A DNA stretch of 64,000 nt, taken from assembly GCF_023156385.1 (NCBI RefSeq), contig NZ_JAKZAK010000024.1:1-64000 (forward strand), read 5' to 3'. Positions within the stretch are counted from its first letter, which is position 1; each line of letters starts with the position of its first letter. The translations under genes and the position numbers were made by a program. The notes beneath the pieces were generated by a model. The model had not been told where the DNA came from. It saw only the letters and a program-made list of their open reading frames with translations, and searched no databases. Of this stretch, positions 29,109 to 38,410 are shown one piece after another. Origin of the DNA: Marinobacter xestospongiae. GTDB lineage: Bacteria > Pseudomonadota > Gammaproteobacteria > Pseudomonadales > Oleiphilaceae.

Positions 29109-30011
29109 GTGAAAGCCGACAGCGTCGAGACATCAACCATGCCGCCACAACTAACCGACGAACAGATCCAGCATGTTCTGCAAGGTATCCGGGTTCCGCC
29201 CCAGCCCCAGATTCTGGTAGACCTGCAGATGGAGCAGGCCATGCCCTCCTCCGACAACAGCCAGATCGCCCGCCTGATTCGCCAGGATGTTTCGCTGTCC
29301 GGGATGATGCTGAAATTCGTAAACTCACCGTTCTACAGCCTCAAGAACAAGATCACCTCCATTGAGCAGGCCCTGGACCTTCTCGGACCAACCACGGTGG
29401 TCAATATCGTCAATGGCCTGTCCATCAAGGGCGAGATGTCCGACGAGGCCATCGTCCGCCTGACCCGGTTCTGGGACACGGCGACCGACATCGCCATGGC
29501 CTCCGCCACCATCGCCAAGCAGATTGGCGCCCGAAATCCGGACGAAGCCTACGCTCTCGGCCTGTTCCACAACGCCGGCATACCGCTGATGCTGACCCGC
29601 TTCCGGGACTACGAGGATGTGATGATCGAGGCCTATGGTCAGTCCGAGACCGCCATCACGGACACCGAGAACCGCTATTTCAACACCAACCATGCAGTCG
29701 TGGGCTATTACACCGCCAAATCCTGGAACCTGCCCCGCCATATCTGTGAAACGATCGCCGAGCACCACGGTAGCGACCGCATCTTCTGCAACGGCGATAG
29801 CACCCAGGGCCAGAAGAAAACCCTGCTGGCAATCCTCAAGATTGCCGAACACCTGTGCGGCAACTACCGCATTCTGGGGCAACAGTCAGACGATTATGAA
29901 TGGCGGCGAATTGAAAAGGGCGTGCTGGAATACGTGGGGCTGAGTTCGTACGACCTGGAAACCATGGCCGAGAACTTTCGGGATCTGGGGATCGAGATTC
30001 ACGGGCACTGA
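29109..30011 (+). CDS. HDOD-domain signalling protein
   Basis: The 300-residue protein is an HDOD domain almost from end to end. It starts with the helical region LTDEQIQHVLQGIRVPPQP; LIRQDVSLSGMMLKFVNSPFY and ITSIEQALDLLGP are the family's hallmark blocks. HDOD proteins resemble HD phosphohydrolases but lack a full set of metal ligands and act in signalling or regulation. No extra output domain is present. The start is GTG 29109; ATG 29139 is an equally good alternative. It is divergent from rlmI and convergent with gcvH. Confidence 0.88.
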   Translation: MKADSVETSTMPPQLTDEQIQHVLQGIRVPPQPQILVDLQMEQAMPSSDNSQIARLIRQDVSLSGMMLKFVNSPFYSLKNKITSIEQALDLLGPTTVVNIVNGLSIKGEMSDEAIVRLTRFWDTATDIAMASATIAKQIGARNPDEAYALGLFHNAGIPLMLTRFRDYEDVMIEAYGQSETAITDTENRYFNTNHAVVGYYTAKSWNLPRHICETIAEHHGSDRIFCNGDSTQGQKKTLLAILKIAEHLCGNYRILGQQSDDYEWRRIEKGVLEYVGLSSYDLETMAENFRDLGIEIHGH

Positions 30012-30087
30012 CCCCGATCAAGACAAACGGGCACCCGGCATAATGAGAACCAGAGCCCGGACGCATCGGCGCCCGGGCATTCAGGGA

Positions 30088-30480
30088 TTACTCCTGCTCA
30101 GCCACTTTCTCGGCGTAAGCTTCGGCATCCAGCAGACTGTCCAGCTCACCGGTATCCGCCAACCGGACCTTGAACAGCCAACCGTCACCATACGGATCTT
30201 CGTTCACTTTCTCCGGCTCGTCTTCGAGACTCTCGTTGATCGCCAGTACCTCGCCGGTGACCGGGCTGAAGACGTCCGAAGCGGACTTGACGGATTCCGC
30301 CACACCGGCTTCCTCTCCGCCGTTAACGGTCGCACCGACCTCCGGCAGACCGATGTAGACAACGTCGCCCAGCTGTTCCTGGGCAAAGTCGGTGATGCCG
30401 ACGGTAGCGGTTCCATCACCCTCATCCCGAACCCACTGATGGGTCTCGATGTATTTTACGTTGGCAGGCATTTCGCTCAT
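30088..30480 (-). CDS. gcvH: Glycine cleavage system H protein
   Basis: GcvH shuttles the aminomethyl group on its lipoyl arm between the P and T proteins. The 130-residue sequence has the lipoylation site Lys65 in AESVKSASDV, the WVRDEGDGTATVGITDFAQ start and the NEDPYGDGWLFKVR end. An AAGGAA site precedes the ATG. gcvT and gcvP are not beside it in this window, so the system genes are split. Confidence 0.96.
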   Translation of the reverse strand: MSEMPANVKYIETHQWVRDEGDGTATVGITDFAQEQLGDVVYIGLPEVGATVNGGEEAGVAESVKSASDVFSPVTGEVLAINESLEDEPEKVNEDPYGDGWLFKVRLADTGELDSLLDAEAYAEKVAEQE

Positions 30481-30553
30481 TTTTGGTGTTCCTTGGCGTG
30501 CTTTTTCGCGCAGTTTACCCGAAGTTACCGGAAAGACTCCACGCTACCGGTGC

Positions 30554-31153
30554 CTAATCAGCAACCTTGGGAGCCTGGCCCATGCCCAGGAATGCCAACA
30601 TCGCGGGCACGACCCGCTCCAGCCGCTGAAAACGGTGATCACCGCCGGGCTGAATCCAGCTGGGCACGCCCCGGTAGTAGGCCAGAGCGTCCCGATAATC
30701 GAGGGTTTCGTCACCGGTTTGTAGCAACAATAGCAGATTCTCGGGGGCGCTCAGGCTCTCGGGCTCCAACACCTTCAGGGCGGCCATGTGGGCCTCGGTC
30801 AGGGTGTAGTGTTCGTCGGTGTAGGGGTTGTACTGGGCCCCCAGGTAATCCCAGAGCAGATCGTAGGGACGCACCGCCGGGTTGATCAGTGCTGCCGGCA
30901 CATCGAACCGCTGGCTGAGGGCGGTTGCGTAAAAGCCCCCGAGGGAACTGCCGATCAATCCCAGCGGCTGCCCCGCGCGCGCCTGAATCAGGTCGGCCGC
31001 CCGCGAGTAGGCCTGATCCGGATCAAACCCCAGCTCCGGCACGATCAGCTCAATACCGGGATGGAGCTGTGGCAGCCAGTCGCGCAGTTCACTGGCCTTT
31101 TGCGACCTGGGGGAACTGTTGAATCCGTGCAGATAGAGAATGGTGGCAGACAA
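30554..31153 (-). CDS. yqiA: YqiA-type alpha/beta-hydrolase esterase
   Basis: The 199-residue esterase starts SATILYLHGFNSSP. The nucleophile elbow GSSLG gives Ser70; the acid residue is in QTGDETLDY and the His in GGDHRF. It starts with TTG 31153, two bases after the cpdA stop, so it depends on translation of cpdA; no closer ATG exists. E. coli YqiA hydrolyses short acyl esters. The cpdA-yqiA pair is conserved. Confidence 0.88.
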   Translation of the reverse strand: MSATILYLHGFNSSPRSQKASELRDWLPQLHPGIELIVPELGFDPDQAYSRAADLIQARAGQPLGLIGSSLGGFYATALSQRFDVPAALINPAVRPYDLLWDYLGAQYNPYTDEHYTLTEAHMAALKVLEPESLSAPENLLLLLQTGDETLDYRDALAYYRGVPSWIQPGGDHRFQRLERVVPAMLAFLGMGQAPKVAD

Positions 31154-31155
31154 CG

Positions 31156-31959
31156 TCAGTACCCGGTGCTGTCGAGGTCAATGGAAAACTCGAAGTTCTC
31201 GGCCCGCACCACATCGGTGGCCAGCGCGCCATCCGGATGGAGTTCGAACCAGCGGTAACCCGGTGCCAGGTCCGCCACCGCAAAATCGGCCGATCCCGCC
31301 GCGAACTGAATGCAGGTGGAAGGCGAGGCCAGCAGGCGCACGTCCCCGCGTTGCTGATCCAGGGGCTGATGGATATGCCCCCACAGCACCACTCTGACCT
31401 GGGGAAAACGATCAACGATGGCCCAGAAGGCATCCCGGTTCCTGAGGCCGATGTTGTCCATCCAGCGGGAGCCCACATCCACCGGATGGTGATGCAGGGC
31501 GATCATGGTAGGCAGCTCCGGTGACCGGGCCAGAGCCCGCTCAAGAAACGCCAGTTCCCGGTCTGAGAGTTCGCCATGGACGTGCCCCGGCACCGAGGAA
31601 TCCAACAGCAGGAATTGCCAGCCCCCCATCACAAGCTGCTTCTGGCCACCGACCGCGCCGGCCGCATGCCCCAGCACCACCGCATCATCATGGTTGCCCG
31701 GCAGCCATAGCGCCGGACACGCAAATTGCGCCAAACGCTCTGTCAGCACCTGATAGGCTTCGGCGGAACTGTCCTGGGCCAGATCACCGGTTGCCAGAAT
31801 CAGGTCCGGTTCCCGGCCATCCACCTGTACCTGGGCGATGACAGCATCCAGACTGTCTCGGGTATTGACCCCCAACAGCTCCCCGTGCGGGTCCGCCATC
31901 AGATGGGGGTCCGTCAGCTGCAGCACCTGCAAGGGACGATTGGGCTTTGATTGGGTCAT
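31156..31959 (-). CDS. cpdA: 3',5'-cyclic AMP phosphodiesterase
   Basis: CpdA hydrolyses cAMP and lowers CRP activity. The 267-residue metallophosphoesterase keeps all metal-binding motifs in order: DPHL (Asp17, His19), GDLAQD, GNHD, HHHP and GHIHQ. It is followed directly by yqiA. The 212-base region upstream contains two inverted repeats that may be regulatory. Confidence 0.95.
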   Translation of the reverse strand: MTQSKPNRPLQVLQLTDPHLMADPHGELLGVNTRDSLDAVIAQVQVDGREPDLILATGDLAQDSSAEAYQVLTERLAQFACPALWLPGNHDDAVVLGHAAGAVGGQKQLVMGGWQFLLLDSSVPGHVHGELSDRELAFLERALARSPELPTMIALHHHPVDVGSRWMDNIGLRNRDAFWAIVDRFPQVRVVLWGHIHQPLDQQRGDVRLLASPSTCIQFAAGSADFAVADLAPGYRWFELHPDGALATDVVRAENFEFSIDLDSTGY

Positions 31960-32052
31960 GACACCTGGCTATCCGGCAGAGCGTACTACCACCTTGCAGT
32001 ACGTTTCAGACCGAGGTTATTGACTTTATTGGCAAGTTTCCTGAATAACGGT

Positions 32053-32070
32053 CACATTCTGTTCAATGTG
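32053..32070. repeat. Inverted repeat CACATT-N6-AATGTG upstream of cpdA
   Basis: A perfect 6+6+6 inverted repeat in the region between cpdA and the DUF1249 gene. It is a candidate operator; the half-sites are not a clear CRP site. Confidence 0.4.
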
Positions 32071-32084
32071 GCGTCTGTAGCGCC

Positions 32085-32100
32085 TTAGCCTTTAGGCTAA
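32085..32100. repeat. Inverted repeat TTAGCCT-TT-AGGCTAA
   Basis: A perfect 7+2+7 palindrome 73 bases past the DUF1249 stop on that gene's transcript side. It may be a weak transcript-end hairpin, but no T-run follows on the minus strand. Confidence 0.45.
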
Positions 32101-32172
32101 TACGATCCTTCAGGAAGCACCAGAGCGGCACCCCGCCCGTGAGGCCAGACCGGGAACCCAGCGTTAAAGGAT

Positions 32173-32658
32173 CTAGGGCGCCTCACGCCTGGCAGGCCCC
32201 AGGTTGAGCTCAAACGGCGTATGGCCAAACTTGAGGCAGTAATCGAGCCAGTCCGCCAGGAAACTGTTGACCTGTACCTTTTCATCCGGGTGATGCATGT
32301 AGCGATTGGGGTAGTCGTTGACCGGCGCAATACGGCGGTCACGATAGCAGCTGATCACCTCCGCCAGGCTGGCGTCGTGGTATACCCGTACCGTCAGTTG
32401 CGGGTTGTTGAGCCAGCGACCACTGTTGTGGACCTGCTCAAGATAGAGGGTCTCGGTGTAGCGGGCGGCCTGCAGAACTTCAATACGCACCCGGCCCAGA
32501 TAGAGATCGCCCCGATGCAACTCGAACTCAGACACCGGGCGTTCTTCCTGCTCCAGGTGGCGCAGCCGCTGCAGGCGCCGATAGTTTCCCTCTCCCAGCG
32601 CGCCCAGTCGCCGCAGGTCCGGAACATAACGCTTGGGCTTCATTACCCACTCGGTCAT
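32173..32658 (-). CDS. DUF1249 protein (YqiB-like)
   Basis: A 161-residue cytoplasmic protein of the DUF1249 family. Family blocks include KPKRYVPDLRRLGALGEGNY, the strand LTVRVYHDASLAEV and the NRYMHHPDEK motif. The start is ATG 32658, whose bases sit next to the nudF stop (TGA G ATG), so translation is coupled. A second ATG at 32643 is possible. The family has no established biochemical role; it is always near nudF and cpdA, as in E. coli. Confidence 0.9.
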   Translation of the reverse strand: MTEWVMKPKRYVPDLRRLGALGEGNYRRLQRLRHLEQEERPVSEFELHRGDLYLGRVRIEVLQAARYTETLYLEQVHNSGRWLNNPQLTVRVYHDASLAEVISCYRDRRIAPVNDYPNRYMHHPDEKVQVNSFLADWLDYCLKFGHTPFELNLGPARREAP

Positions 32659-32659
32659 C

Positions 32660-33292
32660 TCAGGCCCAGGCCTCCCGCAAACGTTGGTGATTGAGCTGCA
32701 ACCATTGCAGACCAATGATCGCAGCGGCGTTGTTGATCCGGCCGTCCGCCACCATGGCCAGCGCCTCGACCACAGGCACGACATGAACCCGGATGTCCTC
32801 ATGCTCTGCGGCAATGCCATGGAGCCCGCCCGCACGGGAAGCGTCCACCCGGCCACAGAACAGGTGAATCATTTCATCGGTGCCGCCGGGGGACACCAGA
32901 TACTCACAGATTTTTTCCAGTGTCTGGAAGCTAAGGCCAGCCTCTTCATCGCCTTCGCGCTGGGCCACCTGCTCTGGAGTTTCTCCCACCTCGTTCATGC
33001 CCGCCACCAGCTCCAGCAGCCAGGGCGACTGGTCGCGACCGATCACACCAGCACGGAACTGCTCCAGCAACACCACCTCGTCCCGCTGGGGATCGTAAGG
33101 CAACACGCAGGTGGCATCTCCCCGCAAGAAGAGTTCGCGGGTGAACTGAGGCATCCGGCCGCCATCAAAACGGGGATGGCTGAGCCACAGTTTATCCATC
33201 CGGAAGAACCCCTGATAGACCGTCTCCCGACGATCCACAGTAACATCCTGCTGGCCAAACCGGGCGGAGCCGGCACCTTGTTGCTGGGACAT
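32660..33292 (-). CDS. nudF: ADP-ribose pyrophosphatase
   Basis: NudF hydrolyses ADP-ribose to AMP and ribose-5-phosphate. ATG 33292 gives 210 residues; a TTG two codons upstream is less likely. The Nudix box reads GMNEVGE followed by REGDEEAGL. The typical proline/acidic segment YLVSPGGTDE follows. It is the first gene of a coupled pair with the DUF1249 gene. Confidence 0.93.
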   Translation of the reverse strand: MSQQQGAGSARFGQQDVTVDRRETVYQGFFRMDKLWLSHPRFDGGRMPQFTRELFLRGDATCVLPYDPQRDEVVLLEQFRAGVIGRDQSPWLLELVAGMNEVGETPEQVAQREGDEEAGLSFQTLEKICEYLVSPGGTDEMIHLFCGRVDASRAGGLHGIAAEHEDIRVHVVPVVEALAMVADGRINNAAAIIGLQWLQLNHQRLREAWA

Positions 33293-33320
33293 GAACAAAC
33301 CTGTTGAGCGATGGGGACGA

Positions 33321-33353
33321 AAAAGACCGGCCTGGCTTCGCCAGACCGGTCTT
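33321..33353 (-). terminator. Terminator after thiC
   Basis: A long stem, AAGACCGG-C-CTGGC/GCCAG-A-CCGGTCTT with one mismatch and a TTC loop, lies past the thiC stop. The minus strand shows TCTTTTTC immediately after the stem. Confidence 0.85.
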
Positions 33354-33418
33354 GTCTGAAAACAAACGATAGCCGGACCCTGCCCGGCATTGCAAGGCAG
33401 GGTCTACACCTTCGTCAG

Positions 33419-35296
33419 CTACACCTTGTCGTAGAGCTTGCTACCCGACGCCCGGAACTGCTCGGACATTTCCTGCATTCCCACGTCCACCGCCTCAGCC
33501 TCAGCGACGCCCTTCTCAGCAGCGTAGTCCCGGACCTCCTGAGAGATCTTCATGGAGCAGAACTTGGGGCCACACATGGAGCAGAAATGCGCCACCTTGG
33601 CGGAGTCCTTGGGCAGGGTTTCATCGTGGTAGGCACGGGCGGTGTCCGGGTCAAGACCGAGGTTGAACTGGTCTTCCCAGCGAAACTCGAAGCGGGCCTT
33701 GGACAGCGCATTGTCACGCACCTGGGCACCAGGATGGCCCTTTGCCAGATCGGCCGCATGGGCAGCGATCTTGTAGGTGATGATGCCGGTCTTGACATCG
33801 TCCTTGTTGGGCAGGCCCAGGTGTTCCTTCGGGGTGACGTAGCACAGCATGGCGCAACCGTACCAGCCGATCATAGCCGCGCCGATACCGGAGGTGATGT
33901 GGTCGTAGCCCGGTGCAATGTCGGTGATCAGCGGCCCCAGGGTGTAGAACGGCGCTTCATCGCAGCACTCCAGCTGCTTGTCCATGTTCTCCTTCACCAG
34001 GTGCATGGGCACATGGCCAGGGCCTTCGATCATGACCTGAACGTCGTGCTTCCAGGCGATCTTGGTCAGCTCACCCAGGGTTTCCAGTTCACCGAACTGA
34101 GCCGCGTCGTTGGCATCGGCAATGGAGCCGGGGCGCAGGCCATCACCAAGACTGAAGGACACATCGTAGGCCTTCATGATCTCGCAGATTTCCTCGAAGT
34201 GCTCATACAGGAAGCTTTCCTGATGATGCGCCAGACACCATTTCGCCATGATCGAGCCGCCCCGGGAAACAATTCCGGTAACCCGGCTGGCGGTCAGCGG
34301 TACATGGTGCAGTCGCACGCCGGCATGGATGGTGAAGTAGTCAACGCCCTGCTCCGCCTGCTCAATCAGGGTGTCGCGGAAGATTTCCCAGGTCAGGTCC
34401 TCAGCCACACCGCCCACTTTCTCCAGCGCCTGATAGATCGGCACGGTACCGATCGGCACCGGTGAGTTGCGGATGATCCAGTCCCGGGTTTCGTGGATGT
34501 TCTTGCCGGTGGACAGGTCCATGATGGTATCCGCGCCCCAGCGAATGCCCCAGGTCAGCTTCTCCACCTCTTCTTCAATCGAGGAAGTAACGGCGGAGTT
34601 GCCGATGTTGCCGTTGATCTTCACCAGGAAGTTGCGGCCGATGATCATCGGCTCGGTTTCCGGATGGTTGATGTTGGCGGGGATGATGGCGCGTCCACGG
34701 GCCACTTCGTCACGGACAAACTCCGGGGTGATTTCCTCCGGCAGCGAAGCCCCCAAGGGTTGTCCCGGATGCTGGGCTTTCAGCAGGCCTTTTTCCCGGG
34801 CCTCCTGCAGCTTCTGGTTCTCGCGGATGGCGATGTATTCCATCTCCGGTGTCACGATGCCCTGGCGGGCGTAGTGCATCTGGGTCACGTTCTGGCCGGC
34901 CTTGGCCCGCAGCGGCTTGCGCTCGTCCATGAAGCGGAGCGGGTCCAGCTGTGGGTCCTGCATGCGGCGACGGGTAAAGGCGGAGGTGTAGCCCTCAAGA
35001 CGCTCGACATCACCACGCTCTTCAATCCAGCCGGCACGCAGTGGCGCCAGGCCTTTGCGCAGATCGATCGTTGCTTCGGGATCGGTGTAGGGGCCGGAAG
35101 TGTCGTAGACCACCACTGGCGGATTGGCTTCGCCACCCATTTCGGTAGGCGTATCGGAGACCTCAATCTCCCGCATTGGCACCCGGATGTCGGAACGGCT
35201 GCCTTCCACGTAAATCTTGCGGGATTTGGGGAGTGGCTTCACGGCAGCGGAATCAACCTTCGCCGAATCACTCAGGTAATCTGGTATCGTCGTCAT
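33419..35296 (-). CDS. thiC: Phosphomethylpyrimidine synthase ThiC
   Basis: ThiC is a radical-SAM enzyme that turns aminoimidazole ribotide into HMP-phosphate for thiamine. ATG 35296 gives 625 residues (MTTIPDYLSD). The C-terminal Fe-S motif reads CSMCGPKFC; substrate-binding blocks such as GEANPPVVVYDTSGPYTDP and GNIGNSAV are intact. It is transcribed alone, controlled by the TPP riboswitch just upstream, and ends at a strong terminator. Confidence 0.98.
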   Translation of the reverse strand: MTTIPDYLSDSAKVDSAAVKPLPKSRKIYVEGSRSDIRVPMREIEVSDTPTEMGGEANPPVVVYDTSGPYTDPEATIDLRKGLAPLRAGWIEERGDVERLEGYTSAFTRRRMQDPQLDPLRFMDERKPLRAKAGQNVTQMHYARQGIVTPEMEYIAIRENQKLQEAREKGLLKAQHPGQPLGASLPEEITPEFVRDEVARGRAIIPANINHPETEPMIIGRNFLVKINGNIGNSAVTSSIEEEVEKLTWGIRWGADTIMDLSTGKNIHETRDWIIRNSPVPIGTVPIYQALEKVGGVAEDLTWEIFRDTLIEQAEQGVDYFTIHAGVRLHHVPLTASRVTGIVSRGGSIMAKWCLAHHQESFLYEHFEEICEIMKAYDVSFSLGDGLRPGSIADANDAAQFGELETLGELTKIAWKHDVQVMIEGPGHVPMHLVKENMDKQLECCDEAPFYTLGPLITDIAPGYDHITSGIGAAMIGWYGCAMLCYVTPKEHLGLPNKDDVKTGIITYKIAAHAADLAKGHPGAQVRDNALSKARFEFRWEDQFNLGLDPDTARAYHDETLPKDSAKVAHFCSMCGPKFCSMKISQEVRDYAAEKGVAEAEAVDVGMQEMSEQFRASGSKLYDKV

Positions 35297-35647
35297 CAGA
35301 GCGCCCCTGCTTGTGTGATTGTCATTGGGTCGCGTATGACGGCGCCTGCCCGCCATGGCCGGAGCCCTGGGCAGTGCGAAGATCTTGCCTCGAATCCCTA
35401 CGCCGGTATTAACCGGTTCAGGTCAGCGGGTTCTGCCAAGCAATCTCAGCCAGCCGTAACTATGGCCAGCACCCCGTCAAGACGCGATATTTTGTAGCGG
35501 TACACCCTTGCAAGAGTGCCCGCTGCAAGTGTAGAGATCATCCCCAATATTGTCCATAATGACCGCGCCTGCCCGTTCAGGACCCACTGTAAGGATTTGA
35601 GCTTTCAACAGATTTGGCCGGGCGTTGATAATGATTCAGGAGATGAC
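35297..35647. other. Divergent thiC/tolC intergenic region
   Basis: The 350 bases hold the thiC leader with its TPP riboswitch (35392-35478), a likely thiC -35 TTGCAA on the minus strand at 35513-35508 within the palindrome CTTGCAAG, and the tolC upstream region. CATAAT at 35555-35560 is a possible tolC -10. No other gene was found. Confidence 0.6.
35392..35478 (-). ncRNA. TPP riboswitch (THI element) upstream of thiC
   Basis: On the minus strand the leader shows the THI-box blocks in order: GGGGTGC near the 5' end, GGCTGAGAT, AACCCGCTGACCTGA, and a 3' GCGTAGGGA. The P3-like region TTAATACCGGC is between them. This folds into the thiamine-pyrophosphate aptamer. It ends about 95 bases before the thiC ATG, leaving space for an expression platform that controls translation or termination. 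Confidence 0.94.
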
Positions 35648-37012
35648 ATGAAAAAACGACTGCTCTCGGGACTGATCGGCCTGCTGGTGGCGCAGCCGGC
35701 ACTGTCCGTGGATCTGATGGAGACGTACCAGAAGGCTCTGTCCTACGATTCCGGCATCGCCGCCGCCCGAGCCACCTACGAGGCCCAACAGGCCAACGTG
35801 GATGTCAGCCAGAGTACCCTGCTGCCACAGATTGGCGCTTTTGGCTCCGCAGGTTACACCGACCAGGACGGTCCCAACGTCGATAACGGCTCCCGTACCC
35901 TGTCCTACGGTGTGCAACTGACCCAGCCGGTGTTCCGGGCCGACAACTGGTACCGCTACGATGCCAGCCAGTTCCAGAGCGAATCGGCCCGTGCCCAGTA
36001 CAATCTGGCGCAGCAGCAACTGATGCTGGATGTGGCCACCGCGTATTTCAATGTCCTGCGGGCTACCGACAACCTGACCACAACCCGGGCCGCCGAAACC
36101 GCCATCCAGCGCCAGTACGAGCAAGCCCAGGAACGCTTCGATGTTGGCCTGATTGCCATCACCGAAGTCTATGAAGCCCGCGCCAGCTACGACACCGCCA
36201 AGAGCACCCGCATCGCCGCTGAGAGCAACGTCGACATTGCCCGTGAGCAACTGGCCCGTCTCACCGGTGAATTCACCGAAGACCTGGAGAATCTGGAACA
36301 GACCTTCCCGCTGAATCGGCCGCAGCCAGGCAACCCCACCGATTGGGAAAGTACCGCACTGGAGCAGAACTGGCGCATCCAGTCAGCCCAGTACGACCTT
36401 GATGCCAGCGAGTCAACGCTGAAGACCGCCAAAGCCGGCCACTACCCGACGGTCAATCTGGAAGCAGCCTATGGCGATGCCGATGTGGACGGCGCCATGA
36501 CACCCCAGCGTGACGGCTCCACCACCGAGTCCTCCATCAGCCTGACTGTGAACGTACCCCTGTACATGGGCGGTGGCACCGAGGCCGGCGTGCGGCAGCA
36601 GCGCTCGCTGGTGGAAGTGGCCCAGAAAAGCCTGGAAACCGTGCGGCGGGATGTACGGGTGAATACCCGCAGCCTGTTCCGTACCGTCAACACCAACATC
36701 GAGTCCGCCGCTGCGCTGGAGCAGAGCATTGTCTCCCGGCGCAGTGCCCTGGACGCGACCCGGGCCGGTTACGAGGTCGGCACCCGTAACATCGTCGAGG
36801 TGCTGGATGCCGAGCGCGCCTACTACGTAGCCCTGCGTGACTATGCCAACGCTCGCTACGACTACGTCATCAACTCCCTGAGCCTCAAGCAGGCCGCCGG
36901 TACTTTGAGCCCACAGGATCTGATGGACCTCAATAACTGGCTCAGTGCCACCGCCCCCGGCATTGAGGCCCTCGCCAACGACGACAAAACCCACGACCCG
37001 ATGGCGCAGTAA
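35648..37012 (+). CDS. tolC: TolC family outer-membrane efflux channel
   Basis: TolC forms a trimeric outer-membrane channel for RND and ABC efflux and type I secretion. ATG 35648 has a GGAG site and gives 454 residues with a signal peptide ending PALS. Two OEP repeats are visible, each with the A-R-Y-rich helices; the GTRNIVEVLDAERAYY block is typical. Pump genes are not adjacent, so it is probably the shared general TolC. A terminator follows. Confidence 0.94.
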   Translation: MKKRLLSGLIGLLVAQPALSVDLMETYQKALSYDSGIAAARATYEAQQANVDVSQSTLLPQIGAFGSAGYTDQDGPNVDNGSRTLSYGVQLTQPVFRADNWYRYDASQFQSESARAQYNLAQQQLMLDVATAYFNVLRATDNLTTTRAAETAIQRQYEQAQERFDVGLIAITEVYEARASYDTAKSTRIAAESNVDIAREQLARLTGEFTEDLENLEQTFPLNRPQPGNPTDWESTALEQNWRIQSAQYDLDASESTLKTAKAGHYPTVNLEAAYGDADVDGAMTPQRDGSTTESSISLTVNVPLYMGGGTEAGVRQQRSLVEVAQKSLETVRRDVRVNTRSLFRTVNTNIESAAALEQSIVSRRSALDATRAGYEVGTRNIVEVLDAERAYYVALRDYANARYDYVINSLSLKQAAGTLSPQDLMDLNNWLSATAPGIEALANDDKTHDPMAQ

Positions 37013-37044
37013 GCTCTACCCGAAAACAGTAAGCTCTGCGCAAC

Positions 37045-37073
37045 AAAAAGGGATGCTCTCGGGCATCCCTTTT
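37045..37073. terminator. Bidirectional terminator between tolC and waaA
   Basis: The stem AAAGGGATGC/GCATCCCTTT with loop TCTCGG is flanked by A and T runs in both directions between two convergent genes. Confidence 0.9.
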
Positions 37074-37129
37074 CTGTTCTTTGCAAAGCCCAGCAGGCGT
37101 CAACGCATCCCACGCCACCCGCAAGCCAC

Positions 37130-38410
37130 TCAGGCCGCCCCGGCTCCCTCCTCCTGGGCGCGGCTGATAATGCCATCCACCACCCGGTTCAACGCCCCCC
37201 GGTTGGCATCCACCACCGCCAGCGCATTGCGGCCCGCCAGCTGCGCGGTCGCCGGCTCCCGAATGAATTCGGCCAACCGCTGGTGCAACGCCTCGCTGTC
37301 TGCCACTACAGACACACCTGCGCCCTGTTGCAGATGGCCATAAATCGTCTCGAAGTTGAACACATGGGGCCCGGACAAAACCGGGATGCCCCAGGCAGCC
37401 GGCTCCAGCGGATTATGCCCACCCCGTTCGATCAGCGATCCGCCCACGAAAGCCAGATCAGCCGCACCATACAGCATCAGCAGTTCCCCCATGGTGTCAC
37501 CGAGGTAGACCTGGACACCCGAGCCGTCATCGTTCCTGGAACGGCGCGCCAGCGTCAGCCCCTGGCTCTGGATCAGTCGGGCAACCGACTCAAAACGCTC
37601 GGGATGGCGGGGCACAATCACCAGCAGCGCCTTGGGAACGTCCTCCAACAACCGCTGATGTGCGGCCAGGATCTGCTGATCCTCGCCATCGTGGGTGCTG
37701 GCGGCAATCCACATCGGCCGATCCTCACCGAGCCGGGTTCGCAGGGCTCGGGCCTGTTGTCGAACCGCATCGGTGATATCCACATCAAACTTGATGCTGC
37801 CGGTGACCGACACCGTTTCCGGCTTGGCGCCGATGCGCAGGAACCGGTCCGCATCGTCCTGCGCCTGGGCCGCGATCCAGCGGATGCTGGCCAGCAGCGG
37901 CGTCACCAGCGAGCCGATCTTGGCGTAGCCCCTGGCCGAACGCTCCGACAGGCGGGCATTGATCAGGAAAATCGGCACTTGCCGCCGACGGGTCAGGGCA
38001 ATCATGTTGGGCCACAGCTCGGTTTCCATGATCACCAGCGCGCGGGGATTGATGCGGTCGACAAAACGTCGCACCGAACCTGGCGTGTCGTAGGGGGAAT
38101 AGGCGTACTTGACCTGGTCGCCGAAGATGGCCTGGGCCCGCTCAAGGCCGGTGACCGTCATTGCCGTCATCAGGATGGTGGCATCGGGATTACGCCGTAA
38201 CAGCGTCTTCACCAACGGCGCCGCAGCGATGGTTTCGCCGACAGACACCGCATGAACCCAGATCACCGGCTCCCGGAACCGCTGCACCAGGCCAACCCGC
38301 TGCAACCAGTGCCGCCGGATCTTGGGGTTGTCACGCCCACTCCACCACAGCCTCACCAGCACAAATGGCAGGGCCAGGCGAAAAACCAGGGAGTAGAAAA
38401 AGTGCAGCAT
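37130..38410 (-). CDS. waaA: 3-deoxy-D-manno-octulosonic acid transferase (Kdo transferase)
   Basis: WaaA adds Kdo to lipid IVA, the first step of LPS core synthesis. ATG 38410 has an AGGA site and gives 426 residues with an N-terminal membrane anchor (LHFFYSLVFRLALPFV). GT30 features: VIWVHAVSVGE, with the general-base Glu of the family; METELWPN; the GGHNPLEPAAWG block; PVLSGPHVFNF. It is the outer gene of the LPS locus and divergent from the first acyltransferase. How many Kdo units it adds cannot be read. Confidence 0.95.
   Translation of the reverse strand: MLHFFYSLVFRLALPFVLVRLWWSGRDNPKIRRHWLQRVGLVQRFREPVIWVHAVSVGETIAAAPLVKTLLRRNPDATILMTAMTVTGLERAQAIFGDQVKYAYSPYDTPGSVRRFVDRINPRALVIMETELWPNMIALTRRRQVPIFLINARLSERSARGYAKIGSLVTPLLASIRWIAAQAQDDADRFLRIGAKPETVSVTGSIKFDVDITDAVRQQARALRTRLGEDRPMWIAASTHDGEDQQILAAHQRLLEDVPKALLVIVPRHPERFESVARLIQSQGLTLARRSRNDDGSGVQVYLGDTMGELLMLYGAADLAFVGGSLIERGGHNPLEPAAWGIPVLSGPHVFNFETIYGHLQQGAGVSVVADSEALHQRLAEFIREPATAQLAGRNALAVVDANRGALNRVVDGIISRAQEEGAGAA

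Noticed and set aside
30046..30084. Imperfect GC-rich repeat between the HDOD gene and gcvH as a terminator
   Set aside because: The stem is short with a large loop and has no T-run on either strand.
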